A stretch of DNA of 64,000 bases, taken from NCBI RefSeq assembly GCF_000367365.1, contig NZ_BARF01000033.1, positions 36,404 through 100,403 on the forward strand. Direction: 5' to 3'. Shown piece by piece: positions 18,239-27,424 of this stretch. This DNA comes from Streptomyces prunicolor NBRC 13075. Lineage in GTDB: Bacteria; Actinomycetota; Actinomycetes; Streptomycetales; Streptomycetaceae. Below the pieces are notes generated by a model, which had not been told where the DNA came from, did no database searches, and saw only the letters and a list, made by a program, of their open reading frames with translations. How positions within the stretch are numbered: position 1 is the stretch's first letter; each line of letters starts with the position of its first letter. A program made the position numbers and the translations under genes.

Positions 18239-19156
18239 CTACGGCGTGTAGAGGGCGTCACTGCCGTACAGCTGCCTGGTGAACGCGGAGACATCGGCGC
18301 TGCGGTTGGTGCCGTCGAGGTTGTACGTCAGGAAGACGCCGTACCCCTCGCTGACCGTGCGGGCGGCGAGGGAGGCGGCCGTGCTCTGCGAGGTGCCGCC
18401 GATCTGGACGGCCGCCGGCGACAGCTTCGACTTGGGCAGTGCGATGCCGGGGACCTGCCAGCTGCCGTAGTACGGGTTCCAGGCGTAGTCGAACTTGGAG
18501 GTGACGTCGACGCCGCCGTACGACAGGCGCGACGCGGCCGGGCCGATGTTGTAGAGGCTGATGATCTTGCCGGGCATGTTGGCGCGCAGTGCCGACACCA
18601 GGTACACGAACGAGCTGGCGTTGGGCTGCGCGGTGCCGTTGTTGCCGTAGTCGGCGTACTCGTCGTCGAAGTCGATGCCGTCGAGGCCGTACTTGGTCAC
18701 GGTGTCCGACAGCTGCTTCGCGAACGTCGAAGCCGTCTGCTGGGACGGGAAGTTGGCGAAGCCGGAGCCCTGGTGGTTGCCGAGCACCGAGAGGACGACC
18801 TTGATGCCCTTCTGCTGCAACGGTCGGATCTGCGTGGCGGCGTTGTCGAGGACGCTCTGCACGTTCGGGTTGAAGTACAGGGTCCCCGCCTTCGTGCCCG
18901 CGTCGTAGTTGATGTTCGCCGCGAAGATCACGGCGACGTCGAAGACTTGGGCTCCGCCGTTGGCGAGGGTGTACTTGCCGACGTTCAGCATGCTGTTGTT
19001 GTTCACCTCGACGTACGCCACCGAGGTCGGTCCCTGTTTCGCGGCGGCGGGTGCCGCTGCCGCGCCGTTCGTGGCGGTCGCGCCCAAGGCGAGGGCCGCC
19101 ATGGTCGAGAGCGCGAGCGCGGCCGTCCGTATTCTTCTCCGTACCGGAGTGAACAT
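18239..19156 (-). CDS. endoH: Secreted endo-beta-N-acetylglucosaminidase, GH18 (Endo H orthologue)
   Basis: 305 residues: a Sec signal peptide (RRRIRTAALALSTMAALALGATATNGAAAAP), then a GH18 TIM barrel starting KQGPTSVAYVEVNNNSMLNV. The catalytic DxxDxDxE motif is present as GLDGIDFDDEYADYG, and IISLYNIGPAASRLSYGG and the C-terminus follow. From memory it matches Streptomyces plicatus Endo H nearly segment for segment, including length (about 310). That enzyme cleaves the chitobiose core of high-mannose N-glycans outside the cell. ATG at 19156 is about 11 nt after GGGAGA. Monocistronic by context. Confidence 0.95.
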   Translation of the reverse strand: MFTPVRRRIRTAALALSTMAALALGATATNGAAAAPAAAKQGPTSVAYVEVNNNSMLNVGKYTLANGGAQVFDVAVIFAANINYDAGTKAGTLYFNPNVQSVLDNAATQIRPLQQKGIKVVLSVLGNHQGSGFANFPSQQTASTFAKQLSDTVTKYGLDGIDFDDEYADYGNNGTAQPNASSFVYLVSALRANMPGKIISLYNIGPAASRLSYGGVDVTSKFDYAWNPYYGSWQVPGIALPKSKLSPAAVQIGGTSQSTAASLAARTVSEGYGVFLTYNLDGTNRSADVSAFTRQLYGSDALYTP

Positions 19157-19376
19157 CGTTGATCGGTCTCCCATCGCATGGAGCGGCGCCCGCCTGCTCG
19201 CGAGCGCCGAGTGGGTTCCCCCGCCCCTTCCGTTCCCGGGACCGAATCCCCGGAACCATGCGAGAACCCTTCCAGACTCCACGCAAATCGCGCCGCAACT
19301 CCGAATCCGGGCAAGGGAGTTGCTGGAAAGCTACACTCCTCGCTGTCCCAGGCCTGCGACCGACAGAACCCACGGG

Positions 19377-20555
19377 CTAACGCCGCACCCTCGGCATCCC
19401 CAGCCCGATCCACGAGATGATCTCCCGCTGGATCTCGTTGTTGCCGCCACCGAAGGTGAAGATGACGGCGGAGCGGTAGCCGCGTTCCAGTTCGCCGTGC
19501 AGGACGACGCCCGCCGAGCCCTCCTTCAGCGCGCCGGCCGCGGCGACGATCTCCATGAGCCAGGCGTACGCGTCCCGGCGGGCCTCGGAGCCGTAGACCT
19601 TGACGGCGGAGGCGTCCTGCGGGGTAAGGGTGCCTTCCTGGACGGCGTTCACCATCTGCCAGTTGAGGAGTTTCATCGCGTCGAGCCGCGCGTGGGTGCG
19701 GGCGAGGAGGCGGCGGACCCAGGGGAGGTCGACGACGCGGCGGCCGTCGGCGAGTTTGGTCTCCATGGCCCAGTGCTGGACGTCGTGCAGGGCGCGGATC
19801 GCCATGGTGCCGTGGGCGGCGAGGGTGACGCGTTCGTGGTTGAGCTGGTTGGTGATCAGGCGCCAGCCCTGGTTCTCCTTGCCGACGCGTCGGGTGACGG
19901 GGACGCGGATGTTCTCGTAGTAGCTCGCGGTGGTGTCGTGCGAGGCGAGGGTGTTGATCACCGTGCAGGAGTAGCCGGGGTCGGCGGTCGGCACCAGGAG
20001 CATGGTGATGCCCTTGTGCGGTGGGGCGTCCGGATCGGTGCGCACAGCGAGCCAGACCCAGTCGGCGGTGTCGCCGTTGGTGGTCCAGATCTTCTGCCCG
20101 TTGACGACGTACTCGTCGCCCTCACGCACAGCGCGCGTCTTCAGCGCGGCCAGATCCGTGCCCGCCTCCGGCTCGCTGTAGCCGATCGCGAAGTCGATCC
20201 CACCGGAGAGGATCTTCGGGAGGAAGTACGCCTTCTGTTCGTCCGTGCCGAACTGCATGATCGTCGGGCCGACGGTGTTGAGCGCCATCAGCGGCAGCGG
20301 TACGCCCGCCTGCGCGGCCTCGTCGAAGAAGATGAACTGCTCCATCGGCGTCAGCCCGCGCCCACCGAACTCCTCGGGCCAGCCGACGCCGAGCCAGCCG
20401 TCCGTGCCGAGCCGGCGGATGGTCTCGCGGTAGAAGCGCTTCTGGGCGGCGGGGTCCTCGTAGCGGGAGTAGGCGTGGTCGGGCACCAACTCGGCGAAGT
20501 AGGCGCGCAGTTCGGTACGCAGCCGCTGCTGCTCGGGCGTGTATTCGAGATGCAC
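19377..20555 (-). CDS. Acyl-CoA dehydrogenase
   Basis: 392 residues, standard ACAD length. Seen: LEYTPEQQRLRTELRAYFAE at the N-terminus, IGYSEPEAGTDLAALKTRA (substrate/FAD contact), KIWTTNGDTADW, and the C-terminal IFTFGGGNNEIQREIISW. The catalytic base position is not certain by eye. GTG at 20555 follows TGGAGG by 4 nt. A KstR-type box at 20600-20613 lies 45 bp upstream, linking it to lipid or sterol catabolism. It likely introduces a 2,3-double bond into an acyl-CoA with FAD. Confidence 0.92.
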   Translation of the reverse strand: MHLEYTPEQQRLRTELRAYFAELVPDHAYSRYEDPAAQKRFYRETIRRLGTDGWLGVGWPEEFGGRGLTPMEQFIFFDEAAQAGVPLPLMALNTVGPTIMQFGTDEQKAYFLPKILSGGIDFAIGYSEPEAGTDLAALKTRAVREGDEYVVNGQKIWTTNGDTADWVWLAVRTDPDAPPHKGITMLLVPTADPGYSCTVINTLASHDTTASYYENIRVPVTRRVGKENQGWRLITNQLNHERVTLAAHGTMAIRALHDVQHWAMETKLADGRRVVDLPWVRRLLARTHARLDAMKLLNWQMVNAVQEGTLTPQDASAVKVYGSEARRDAYAWLMEIVAAAGALKEGSAGVVLHGELERGYRSAVIFTFGGGNNEIQREIISWIGLGMPRVRR

Positions 20556-20599
20556 GGCGCCTCCAGGCTCCCCAAGGCCGGTCCTGACGGCGCACACCG

Positions 20600-20613
20600 T
20601 AGAACGTGTTCCA
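20600..20613. promoter_or_regulatory. KstR-type operator box
   Basis: TAGAACGTGTTCCA matches the published KstR pattern TnnAACnnGTTnnA at all fixed positions on both strands. It is 45 bp before the acyl-CoA dehydrogenase start. KstR-family TetR repressors control cholesterol and lipid catabolic genes in actinobacteria; the regulator gene is not in this window. Confidence 0.6.
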
Positions 20614-20665
20614 GAAATAGGGAATGGCGAGACGGCAATGCCCCTGAAGTGGGCGTAAATGCGGG

Positions 20666-21031
20666 TCAGTTCAGCGTGGCCATGAACTCCGTGCACGCCC
20701 GCGCGCACTCCCGGCACGCCTCCGCGTCCGCCTCCGCTCCCGGCTGCGCGTCGAGGACCTGTGCGCACTCCAGGCAGACGAGCAGGCACCACTTGGCCTG
20801 GAGGCGCAGGGCGGACTCGTCCTGGAGGTTCTGCTCGGCCAGCATCCGGCAGGTCGCGTCGCACACCTCCGCGCACAGCAGCGCCTTGCGTCGTACGAGT
20901 GCCTCGTGGTCGGTGGCATCCGGATCGGAGCCGCTGACGCGCAGCACACAGGCCCGCGCACACGCGGTGCAGGCCTGTGCGCAGGCGAAGCGGTCCTCCA
21001 GAAACCGGACGAGCTCCTGCTGCGTGGTCAT
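20666..21031 (-). CDS. DUF326 four-helix-bundle cysteine-rich protein (copper-storage-like)
   Basis: 121 residues with 13 Cys arranged along four helices: FACAQACTACARAC, LLCAEVCDATC, KWCLLVCLEC and EACRECARAC. This CxxxC-type pattern inside amphipathic helices is that of DUF326 and Csp copper-storage proteins, which bind many Cu(I) ions in the bundle core. There is no signal peptide with the ATG at 21031, so a cytosolic Csp3-like form is likely. Upstream in-frame residues to 21082 lack a ribosome site. Divergent from ppk2. Confidence 0.85.
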   Translation of the reverse strand: MTTQQELVRFLEDRFACAQACTACARACVLRVSGSDPDATDHEALVRRKALLCAEVCDATCRMLAEQNLQDESALRLQAKWCLLVCLECAQVLDAQPGAEADAEACRECARACTEFMATLN

Positions 21032-21188
21032 CGCTGTCACCCGGTCCGGGTTGCCGCAGGCGCCCATCGCAAACCCGGGCACGGCGGGCGTCCGGGGTGC
21101 GCGGGATCCCGGCGGTCAGTACGGTGCTCTCCAGGTGTTCGACCTTGGACACGAACAACCGCGCACGTCATCGAGGGGTTGAGGCGGC

Positions 21189-21992
21189 ATGGCCGGCAAG
21201 AAGGCGACAAAGCTGCCGCGTGAGAAGTACGAGACCGAACTGCTGCGTCTGCAGACGGAGTTGGTGAAGCTCCAGGAGTGGGTACGGGCCGAGGGCACCC
21301 GGCTGGTGATCGTCTTCGAGGGGCGGGACGCGGCGGGCAAGGGCGGCACCATCAAGCGCGTCGCCGAGCACCTCAACCCCCGTGTCGCCCGGATCGCCGC
21401 ACTGCCGAAGCCGACCGACCGCCAGCGCACCCAGTGGTACTTCCAGCGGTACGTCGAGCATCTGCCGGCCGCCGGGGAGATCGTGCTGTTCGACCGCTCC
21501 TGGTACAACCGGGCCGGCGTCGAGCGGGTGATGGGCTTCTGCTCCAAGGAGGAGTACCAGCTCTTCCTGCGCCAGTGCCCCATCTTCGAGCGGATGCTCG
21601 TGGAGGACGGGATCGTGCTGCGCAAGTACTGGTTCTCGGTGAGTGACGCCGTGCAGCAGGACCGGTTCCGGCGCCGGCTGGAGGATCCACTGCGGCGCTG
21701 GAAGCTCTCGCCGATGGACCTGGAGTCCATCACCCACTGGGAGGACTACTCGCGGGCCAAGGACGAGATGCTGGTGCACACCGACATCTCCGAGGCCCCC
21801 TGGTACGTGGTCGAGAGCGACGACAAGCGCCGGGCCCGGCTGAACATGATCGCCCACCTGCTCGGCTCGCTCCCCTACCGCGAGGTGTCGCCCCCGGTCC
21901 TCGAACTCCCGCCGCGCCCGCCGTCCACCGGCTACGAACGCCCGCCGCGCGATCTGCAGACGTACGTCCCGGACCACGCGGCGAGTCTCTGA
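21189..21992 (+). CDS. ppk2: Polyphosphate kinase 2 (PPK2 family)
   Basis: 267 residues. Walker A EGRDAAGKGG at residues 44-53, lid region LPKPTDRQRTQWYFQRYVEHLP, Walker B FDRSWYNRAGVERVMGF near residue 100. This is the one-domain PPK2 type that phosphorylates nucleoside diphosphates (or monophosphates) from polyphosphate; specificity is not assigned. Ribosome site GAGGCGGC before the ATG. A SulP transporter follows after 21 bp and is probably co-transcribed. Confidence 0.94.
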   Translation: MAGKKATKLPREKYETELLRLQTELVKLQEWVRAEGTRLVIVFEGRDAAGKGGTIKRVAEHLNPRVARIAALPKPTDRQRTQWYFQRYVEHLPAAGEIVLFDRSWYNRAGVERVMGFCSKEEYQLFLRQCPIFERMLVEDGIVLRKYWFSVSDAVQQDRFRRRLEDPLRRWKLSPMDLESITHWEDYSRAKDEMLVHTDISEAPWYVVESDDKRRARLNMIAHLLGSLPYREVSPPVLELPPRPPSTGYERPPRDLQTYVPDHAASL

Positions 21993-22013
21993 GCCGGTCG
22001 GTCGAGGAGCACC

Positions 22014-23753
22014 ATGTCCCCCAGCCCGGGCGGGCCCGCCCTGGAGTGGCGGCGCCTGACGCCCGGAATCGCCGCGCTGGCCGGATACCGGCGTTCATGG
22101 CTGCGCGGCGATCTGCTGGCCGGAGTCACGGTGGCCGCGTACCTCGTCCCGCAGGTGATGGCGTACGCCGGGGTGGCAGGCCTCCCGCCGGTCGCCGGCC
22201 TGTGGGCGATCCTCCCCGCGCTCGCCCTGTACGCCGTCCTGGGCTCGTCCCGGCTGCTCTCGGTCGGCCCCGAATCGACGACCGCGCTGATGACGGCGAC
22301 GGTCGTAGGCCCGCTCGCCGCAGGCGACCCGGCCCGCTACGCCACCCTCGCCGCCGCTCTCGCGGTCACGGTCGGCCTGCTCTACCTCGTCGCATGGGCG
22401 GTACGGCTCGGCTTCGTCGCCGATCTCCTCTCCCGCCCGGTCCTGATCGGCTACTTGGCGGGCGTGGCCCTGATCATGATCGTGGACCAACTGCCCAAGC
22501 TCACCGGGGTGTCGACGACAGGCTCGGCCTTCTTCCCCCAACTCTGGTCGTTCCTAAGGCACTTGAGCCAACTCCACACGCCCACACTCCTGTTCGCCGC
22601 CGTCATGCTCACGTTCCTGTTCACGGTGGCCCGCATGTCCCGGATGGTGCCCGGCCCGCTGCTGGCCGTGGTGCTGGGCACGGCGGCCGTAGCCGTCTTC
22701 AACCTCGACGACCGCTACGGCATCAAGGTGATCGGCCACGTCCCGGCGGGACTTCCCACGCTCGGCCTGCCCGACCTCACCCAACTCCCCCACCTGGTAC
22801 TGCCCGCCCTCGGCGTCCTGCTCGTCGCGTACACCGACTTCATCCTCACCGCGCGGGCCTTCACCGGCGGTGACGATGACGGCCCCGGGCTCGACGCCGA
22901 CCAGGAGTTCCTGGCGCTGGGCGCGGCCAATCTCGGCGCCGGCGTCCTCCACGGCTTCCCGGTGAGCAGCAGCGCCAGCCGCACCGCGCTGGCCTCCTCG
23001 GCGGGCGCCCGCAGCCAGGCGTACTCACTGATCGCCGGAGCGGTCGTCCTGGCCGTCCTGCTCTTCCTGAGCCCCCTGCTGTCGCGCACCCCCTCGGCGG
23101 TCCTCGGCGCCCTCGTCGTCTACGCGGCAGTCCGCATGATCGACCTGTCCGGCTTCCACCGCCTGGCGACCTTCCGCCGCCGCGAACTCCTGCTCGCCCT
23201 CGGCTGCTTGACCGGAGTACTGGCCCTGGACATCCTCTACGGCGTGATCGTCGCCGTAGGCCTGTCGGTGGCCGAACTCCTCACGCGGGTGGCCCGTCCG
23301 CACGACGCCGTCGAGGGCCTGGTCCCCGGGGTAGCCGGCATGCACGACGTGGACGACTATCCGCAGGCCCGCACGATCCCCGGCCTGCTCGTCTACCGCT
23401 ACGACTCGCCGCTCTTCTTCGCCAACGCGGAGAACTTCCGCCGCCGCGCCCTGGCCGCCGTAGCCCAACAGGCCGTCCCCGTACGCTGGTTCGTCCTCAA
23501 CGCCGAGGCCAATGTCGAGGTGGACATCACCGCGCTGGACGCGGTCGACGAACTCCGGCGCGAACTCGCCCACCGGGGCGTCGTGTTCGCCCTCGCCCGG
23601 GTCAAACAGGACCTCCTCGACGATCTGGTGGCGTACGGGCTGGTGGAGTCCGTCGGCACGGACCACATCTTCCCGACCTTGCCCACGGCCGTGGCCGCGT
23701 ATCGGGAGTGGAGCGGTGCGCCTGATCAGGGGGCGGCGGGGTCGGTGACGTAG
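22014..23753 (+). CDS. SulP-family anion transporter with STAS domain
   Basis: 579 residues. About 10-12 membrane helices occupy residues 20-410, starting with the SulP signature RSWLRGDLLAGVTVAAYLVPQVMAYA. A cytosolic STAS domain (about 430-560: GLLVYRYDSPLFFANAENF, LNAEANVEVDITALDAVDEL) follows. Members carry sulfate, bicarbonate or other anions; the substrate cannot be read from sequence. ATG at 22014 follows AGGAGC. Pairing with PPK2 hints at phosphate/energy or sulfate homeostasis, which is inference. Confidence 0.93.
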   Translation: MSPSPGGPALEWRRLTPGIAALAGYRRSWLRGDLLAGVTVAAYLVPQVMAYAGVAGLPPVAGLWAILPALALYAVLGSSRLLSVGPESTTALMTATVVGPLAAGDPARYATLAAALAVTVGLLYLVAWAVRLGFVADLLSRPVLIGYLAGVALIMIVDQLPKLTGVSTTGSAFFPQLWSFLRHLSQLHTPTLLFAAVMLTFLFTVARMSRMVPGPLLAVVLGTAAVAVFNLDDRYGIKVIGHVPAGLPTLGLPDLTQLPHLVLPALGVLLVAYTDFILTARAFTGGDDDGPGLDADQEFLALGAANLGAGVLHGFPVSSSASRTALASSAGARSQAYSLIAGAVVLAVLLFLSPLLSRTPSAVLGALVVYAAVRMIDLSGFHRLATFRRRELLLALGCLTGVLALDILYGVIVAVGLSVAELLTRVARPHDAVEGLVPGVAGMHDVDDYPQARTIPGLLVYRYDSPLFFANAENFRRRALAAVAQQAVPVRWFVLNAEANVEVDITALDAVDELRRELAHRGVVFALARVKQDLLDDLVAYGLVESVGTDHIFPTLPTAVAAYREWSGAPDQGAAGSVT

Positions 23754-23941
23754 CGCCCGTTCTCGGCGTGGAGGCAATGGCCACGTGGACGCGAGGGACT
23801 GTCGGTCGACGGTTTCGCCGAGCGTCGGGAGGCCGGCGTGGCCGCGTCGCCGAGCGGCGGTCGCCGCGCCTGTCGGGGATCTGGGGCGCGCGGCGCGAAG
23901 CGGGTGGGCAGATGAAGGAGGCGTGCCGTCGTGTACCGGCG

Positions 23942-24817
23942 TCAGCCGGCCGCTCGTGCCGAGGTGACCGCGGTGCGGGCCGCTTGTTCGACCGTGGCTA
24001 TGCCGCCTGTCATCGACGTGTTGCCGTCGGAGAGGACCGCGACGAGGTAGTGGTGTGCTCCCGAGGTGACCCGTCCGACGCTGTTGATGTCCCACAGGCC
24101 GGTGGTGCTGCGTTGCAGCCAGCCGTTCTTGAGCGCCCACCCGGAGTCGGAGGCCGCCGAGACGCCCCACGACTGTCCGGCGGCGATGCGAGTCATCAGC
24201 GTACGGATGTGGTTCCGGGACGCCGTGGTCAGCGCGGGCTCGCTCGCGGACGAGGTCCCGGCGTCGGCGAACACCGCGCGCAGCAGGCGGATCTGGTCGG
24301 TCACCGTGGTGCGCGTGAGTCCCCACTTGCCGCCGGTCCCGCCCACGGTCGAGGACAGCCCGAGGCGCTTGTTCACCGCCTCGAGACCGGGCGCCAGGCC
24401 GATCCGCCGCCAGAGCGCGTTCGCCGCGTCGTTGTCGCTGCGCTCGATCATCGCCTCGGCCCAGGTGCGCTCCTGCTGAGTGAGGCCGTGTCCGGCGTCC
24501 TGCGCCTGGAGAAGCAGCGTGGCGAGGATGTCCACCTTGATGATGCTGGCCGTGTCGTACGGGACGTTCCTGCCCCGGACCTGCGGTTTGCGGTCGGGGT
24601 GGTCCAGGTCCAGCACGGCAGTCGTCACACGCGCCGCGCTCCGCGCAGCCGCCGGCGTCCCGGTGGCGGCTGCCGCGGCCGGACCGACCCCACCGACCGT
24701 GACCAGGCTGGTCACGAATCCGGTGAGAAGCGCCGCGCAGAAGCCGGCACGCCTGCCGCGTCGGCCGGGCATCCTCGCGTTCCGCGTGGTCGGTCGGGGG
24801 TTCGGGCGGTACGGCAT
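23942..24817 (-). CDS. Secreted serine hydrolase, class A beta-lactamase-like
   Basis: 291 residues with an Arg-rich N-terminus, a hydrophobic signal segment (GFCAALLTGFVTSLVTVGGVGPAAAA) and a penicilloyl-serine-transferase fold. SxxK is SIIK at residues 91-94, the SDN motif at 127-129 (IERSDNDAANALW), and the third motif appears as KNG near 233 instead of KTG. I cannot find a clear Glu166-type omega loop, so it may not be an efficient beta-lactamase and could be a peptidase- or esterase-like relative. ATG at 24817 follows GAGG. Confidence 0.82.
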   Translation of the reverse strand: MPYRPNPRPTTRNARMPGRRGRRAGFCAALLTGFVTSLVTVGGVGPAAAAATGTPAAARSAARVTTAVLDLDHPDRKPQVRGRNVPYDTASIIKVDILATLLLQAQDAGHGLTQQERTWAEAMIERSDNDAANALWRRIGLAPGLEAVNKRLGLSSTVGGTGGKWGLTRTTVTDQIRLLRAVFADAGTSSASEPALTTASRNHIRTLMTRIAAGQSWGVSAASDSGWALKNGWLQRSTTGLWDINSVGRVTSGAHHYLVAVLSDGNTSMTGGIATVEQAARTAVTSARAAG

Positions 24818-25063
24818 GGGGCCTCAACGGTTCGGGGACACGGACCTGTGAACGTAGACGAGGCAGCGGTTCCGTGACGTGACCGGTGCCACGAAAAAGC
24901 CTCAACTGCCTGATTTGTGAAGATAGCCACAACTCCAGGACCGGCCCGCACCTGGCCGGGGCGGCCCGACCCGGCCACCATCGGCACCCCGCGTCCGACG
25001 GCCGCGACGATCAGGAACGCCACTCCCCTCACGACCCCCGAACCGGCGGACGGCACACGTCGG

Positions 25064-25082
25064 GTAGGTTAGGCTTACCTAA
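25064..25082 (+). promoter_or_regulatory. Iron box (DmdR/IdeR-type operator)
   Basis: GTAGGTTAGGCTTACCTAA agrees with the Streptomyces DmdR consensus TTAGGTTAGGCTCACCTAA at 17 of 19 positions. It lies about 158 bp upstream of the siderophore ABC operon start. A small hairpin (CGGAGG-TACTT-CCTCCG, 25088-25104) follows in what would be the 5' leader. The rest of the 24818-25239 gap shows no gene. Confidence 0.85.
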
Positions 25083-25239
25083 GTTAGCGGAGGTACTTCC
25101 TCCGATTCTTGTTGTGCGTGTTCGCAGCGGCGGGCCCCTGACACGGCGGGCGCTCCGGCGAACACTCCGAGCCTCCCCTCCCAAGGATCCCCATGCGCCT
25201 GCCGCCCGCCATCCCCGCGTCTCGCCTGTCAGGTCGTCC

Positions 25240-26304
25240 GTGAGCGTCCTGACGGGGTCCGCACCGCGAGGGCTGAGACCCGGGAAGGGCGTAGCGCGGC
25301 CTCGGCGCACGATCGTGCTCGGCACGGGACTCGCCCTCCTCGCCCTGCTGTTGGTCGCCGCGACGGGGCTGAGCCTGGTGGTGGGTTCGGGTCACGTCGC
25401 GCTGCACGACGTCGTCGACGGTGTGTTCACTCCGGACCGGTCCGTGCGGGGACAGCTCGTCATCCAGGAGGTGCGGCTCCCGCGCACCCTGGCAGGGCTG
25501 CTGGCCGGTGTGGCCCTGGGGCTCGCCGGCACCGTGATCCAGGGGCTGACGCGCAATCCGCTCGCCGATCCAGGTCTGCTCGGCGTCAACGCGGGCGCGG
25601 CCGTGTTCGTGGTCTTCGCCATCAGCGTCCTGTCGCTGACCGAGCCCGGCCAGTACATCTGGTTCGGTTTCCTCGGCGCCTGTCTCGCCACCGTGCTCGT
25701 GTACGGGATCGGAAGCCTCGGCCGCGAGGGAGCGACACCGGTGAAGCTGGCACTCGCCGGCGCCGCCACCACGGCCGTGCTCTCCTCCATGACCAGCGCC
25801 ATGCTCCTCACCGACAGCCAGACCTTCGACCAGTTCCGGTTCTGGCAGGTGGGTGCGCTGGGCGGCCGTGACATCGATGTCCTGCGGCAGGCGCTGCCGT
25901 TCGTCGTCGTCGGCGGTCTCCTGGCCAACGCCATGGGGCCCCGGCTGAACGGGCTCGCCCTCGGCGACGACGTGGCCCGCGGACTGGGCCAACGGCTGTC
26001 CACCACACGGGTGTTGGGCGCCGCCTCGGTCGTTCTGCTGTGCGGGGCCGCGACCGCCGTGGCCGGCCCGCTCGGCTTCGTGGGCCTGGCCGTGCCGCAC
26101 GCCGCGCGGCTGGTCACCGGGCCGGACTACCGCTGGATCCTGCCGTACAGCGCCTTGCTCGCGCCGACCCTGTTGCTGCTCGCGGACGTCGTCGGACGCG
26201 TCGTGGCGCGGCCCGGCGAGGTCCAGGTCGGCGTGGTGACCGCGGCCCTGGGCTGCGTCCCCTTCATCCTCCTCGTCCGCCGCTCCGCACGGGCCGCCCT
26301 GTGA
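25240..26304 (+). CDS. Iron-siderophore ABC transporter permease (FecCD family)
   Basis: 354 residues with about 9-10 membrane helices. FecCD hallmarks: VRLPRTLAGLLAGVALGLAG, GLTRNPLADPGLLGVNAGAA (EAA-like loop region), and GPLGFVGLAVPHAARLVTG near the C-terminus. The GTG at 25240 is the first in-frame start that gives a normal N-terminus. An ATG at 25193 looks attractive but is out of frame. First gene of a four-gene operon under the iron box. It imports Fe(III)-siderophore across the membrane together with the next permease. Confidence 0.92.
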   Translation: MSVLTGSAPRGLRPGKGVARPRRTIVLGTGLALLALLLVAATGLSLVVGSGHVALHDVVDGVFTPDRSVRGQLVIQEVRLPRTLAGLLAGVALGLAGTVIQGLTRNPLADPGLLGVNAGAAVFVVFAISVLSLTEPGQYIWFGFLGACLATVLVYGIGSLGREGATPVKLALAGAATTAVLSSMTSAMLLTDSQTFDQFRFWQVGALGGRDIDVLRQALPFVVVGGLLANAMGPRLNGLALGDDVARGLGQRLSTTRVLGAASVVLLCGAATAVAGPLGFVGLAVPHAARLVTGPDYRWILPYSALLAPTLLLLADVVGRVVARPGEVQVGVVTAALGCVPFILLVRRSARAAL

Positions 26305-27371
26305 ACGGCCTCGACACGATGGCGGAACAGCCAACCGCGGCAGAGGCGGCAGCTCGTCTCGGGCGGCTGCGACGGCACCGCCGGCGCGGCTTCGGCGCGG
26401 TCTGCCTCGTCCTCCTCCTCGCCGTCCTGACGGCCCTGCTGGTCTCGCTCTGCACCGGTGACATCGCGCTGCCGGTGGGGGACGTCTGGGACACGCTGCT
26501 CGGCGGGGGCGACGCCGGAAGCCGGTTCGTCGTCGTCGAACTGCGCCTGCCGCGCGCCCTGTTGGCCCTGTTGGTCGGGTTCGCCTTCGGTCTGTCGGGG
26601 GCCGTGTTCCAGGCCCTGCTGCGCAATCCGCTGGCCAGCCCGGACGTCATCGGCGTCAGCTCGGGCGCCGCCGCTGCCGCCGTGCCGGCCTCGATGGTCT
26701 ACGGCGTCAGCGGCATCGCGCTCTCGGGTACGGCCCTGGTCGGCGCCCTGGCGGCAGGGGCCGGCGTCTATCTGCTGGCCTGGCGGCGCGGCATCAACGG
26801 CCAACGCCTCGTACTGATCGGCGTGGGCGTGGGCACCGGCCTGTCGAGCATCGTGTCGTACCTGATGACGCGCTCGGAGGTCACGGAGGCACAGAGCGCC
26901 TTCGTCTGGCTGGCGGGCAGCCTCAACGGCCGTTCCTGGCCGCAGTTCTGGCCCCTGTTCGGTGCTGTGGTCGTGCTCGCGCCGCTCACCCTTCTCGGCT
27001 CCCGGGCCCTGCCCGCCCTCCAGTTGGGCGACGGCACGGCGGCGGGCCTCGGGGCCCGGGTGGAACGCGACCGGCTCGTCCTGCTCGGCTGCGCCACCGC
27101 GCTCGCCGGAGTGGCGACGGCCGCCGCGGGCCCGGTCGGGTTCGTGGCGTTCGTCAGCCCGCCCATCGCCCGGCGCCTGCTGCCCGGACACGGTGCGGCC
27201 CTGCTGCCTGCCGCGCTCACCGGCTCCGCGTTGGTCGGGCTGGCCGACCTCGCCGGTCAACACGCCCTGCCGCACACGCAGTTGCCGGTCGGACTCGTCA
27301 CCGGCGTCGTCGGAGCGCCGTATCTGCTCTGGCTGCTCGCGCGTGCCAACCGCGTCGGACAGGGCGGCTGA
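26301..27371 (+). CDS. Iron-siderophore ABC transporter permease (FecCD family), second subunit
   Basis: 356 residues, multi-helix. Seen: VELRLPRALLALLVGFAFGL, LLRNPLASPDVIGVSSGAA and GPVGFVAFVSPPIARRLLPG, which parallel the first permease. GTG at 26301 overlaps the TGA of the preceding gene (GTGA), so translation is coupled; an in-frame ATG at 26319 is an alternative. The two permeases form a heterodimeric channel. Confidence 0.92.
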   Translation: MNGLDTMAEQPTAAEAAARLGRLRRHRRRGFGAVCLVLLLAVLTALLVSLCTGDIALPVGDVWDTLLGGGDAGSRFVVVELRLPRALLALLVGFAFGLSGAVFQALLRNPLASPDVIGVSSGAAAAAVPASMVYGVSGIALSGTALVGALAAGAGVYLLAWRRGINGQRLVLIGVGVGTGLSSIVSYLMTRSEVTEAQSAFVWLAGSLNGRSWPQFWPLFGAVVVLAPLTLLGSRALPALQLGDGTAAGLGARVERDRLVLLGCATALAGVATAAAGPVGFVAFVSPPIARRLLPGHGAALLPAALTGSALVGLADLAGQHALPHTQLPVGLVTGVVGAPYLLWLLARANRVGQGG

Positions 27372-27424
27372 CCGTGCGCCCAGCCGATCTCCCCCGCTCA
27401 CCCGGCACCGACAAGGAAAAGACG

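Noticed and set aside
17846..19162. A 438-codon plus-strand frame over the Endo H gene
   Set aside because: Antisense to a strongly recognised GH18 enzyme and without motifs or ribosome site.
23754..23941. Small gene between SulP and the serine hydrolase
   Set aside because: Short frames only, no ribosome site or recognisable peptide.
23025..24932. A 635-codon minus-strand frame spanning the SulP tail and the serine hydrolase
   Set aside because: It crosses two real genes in the wrong frame; Arg-rich low-information sequence.
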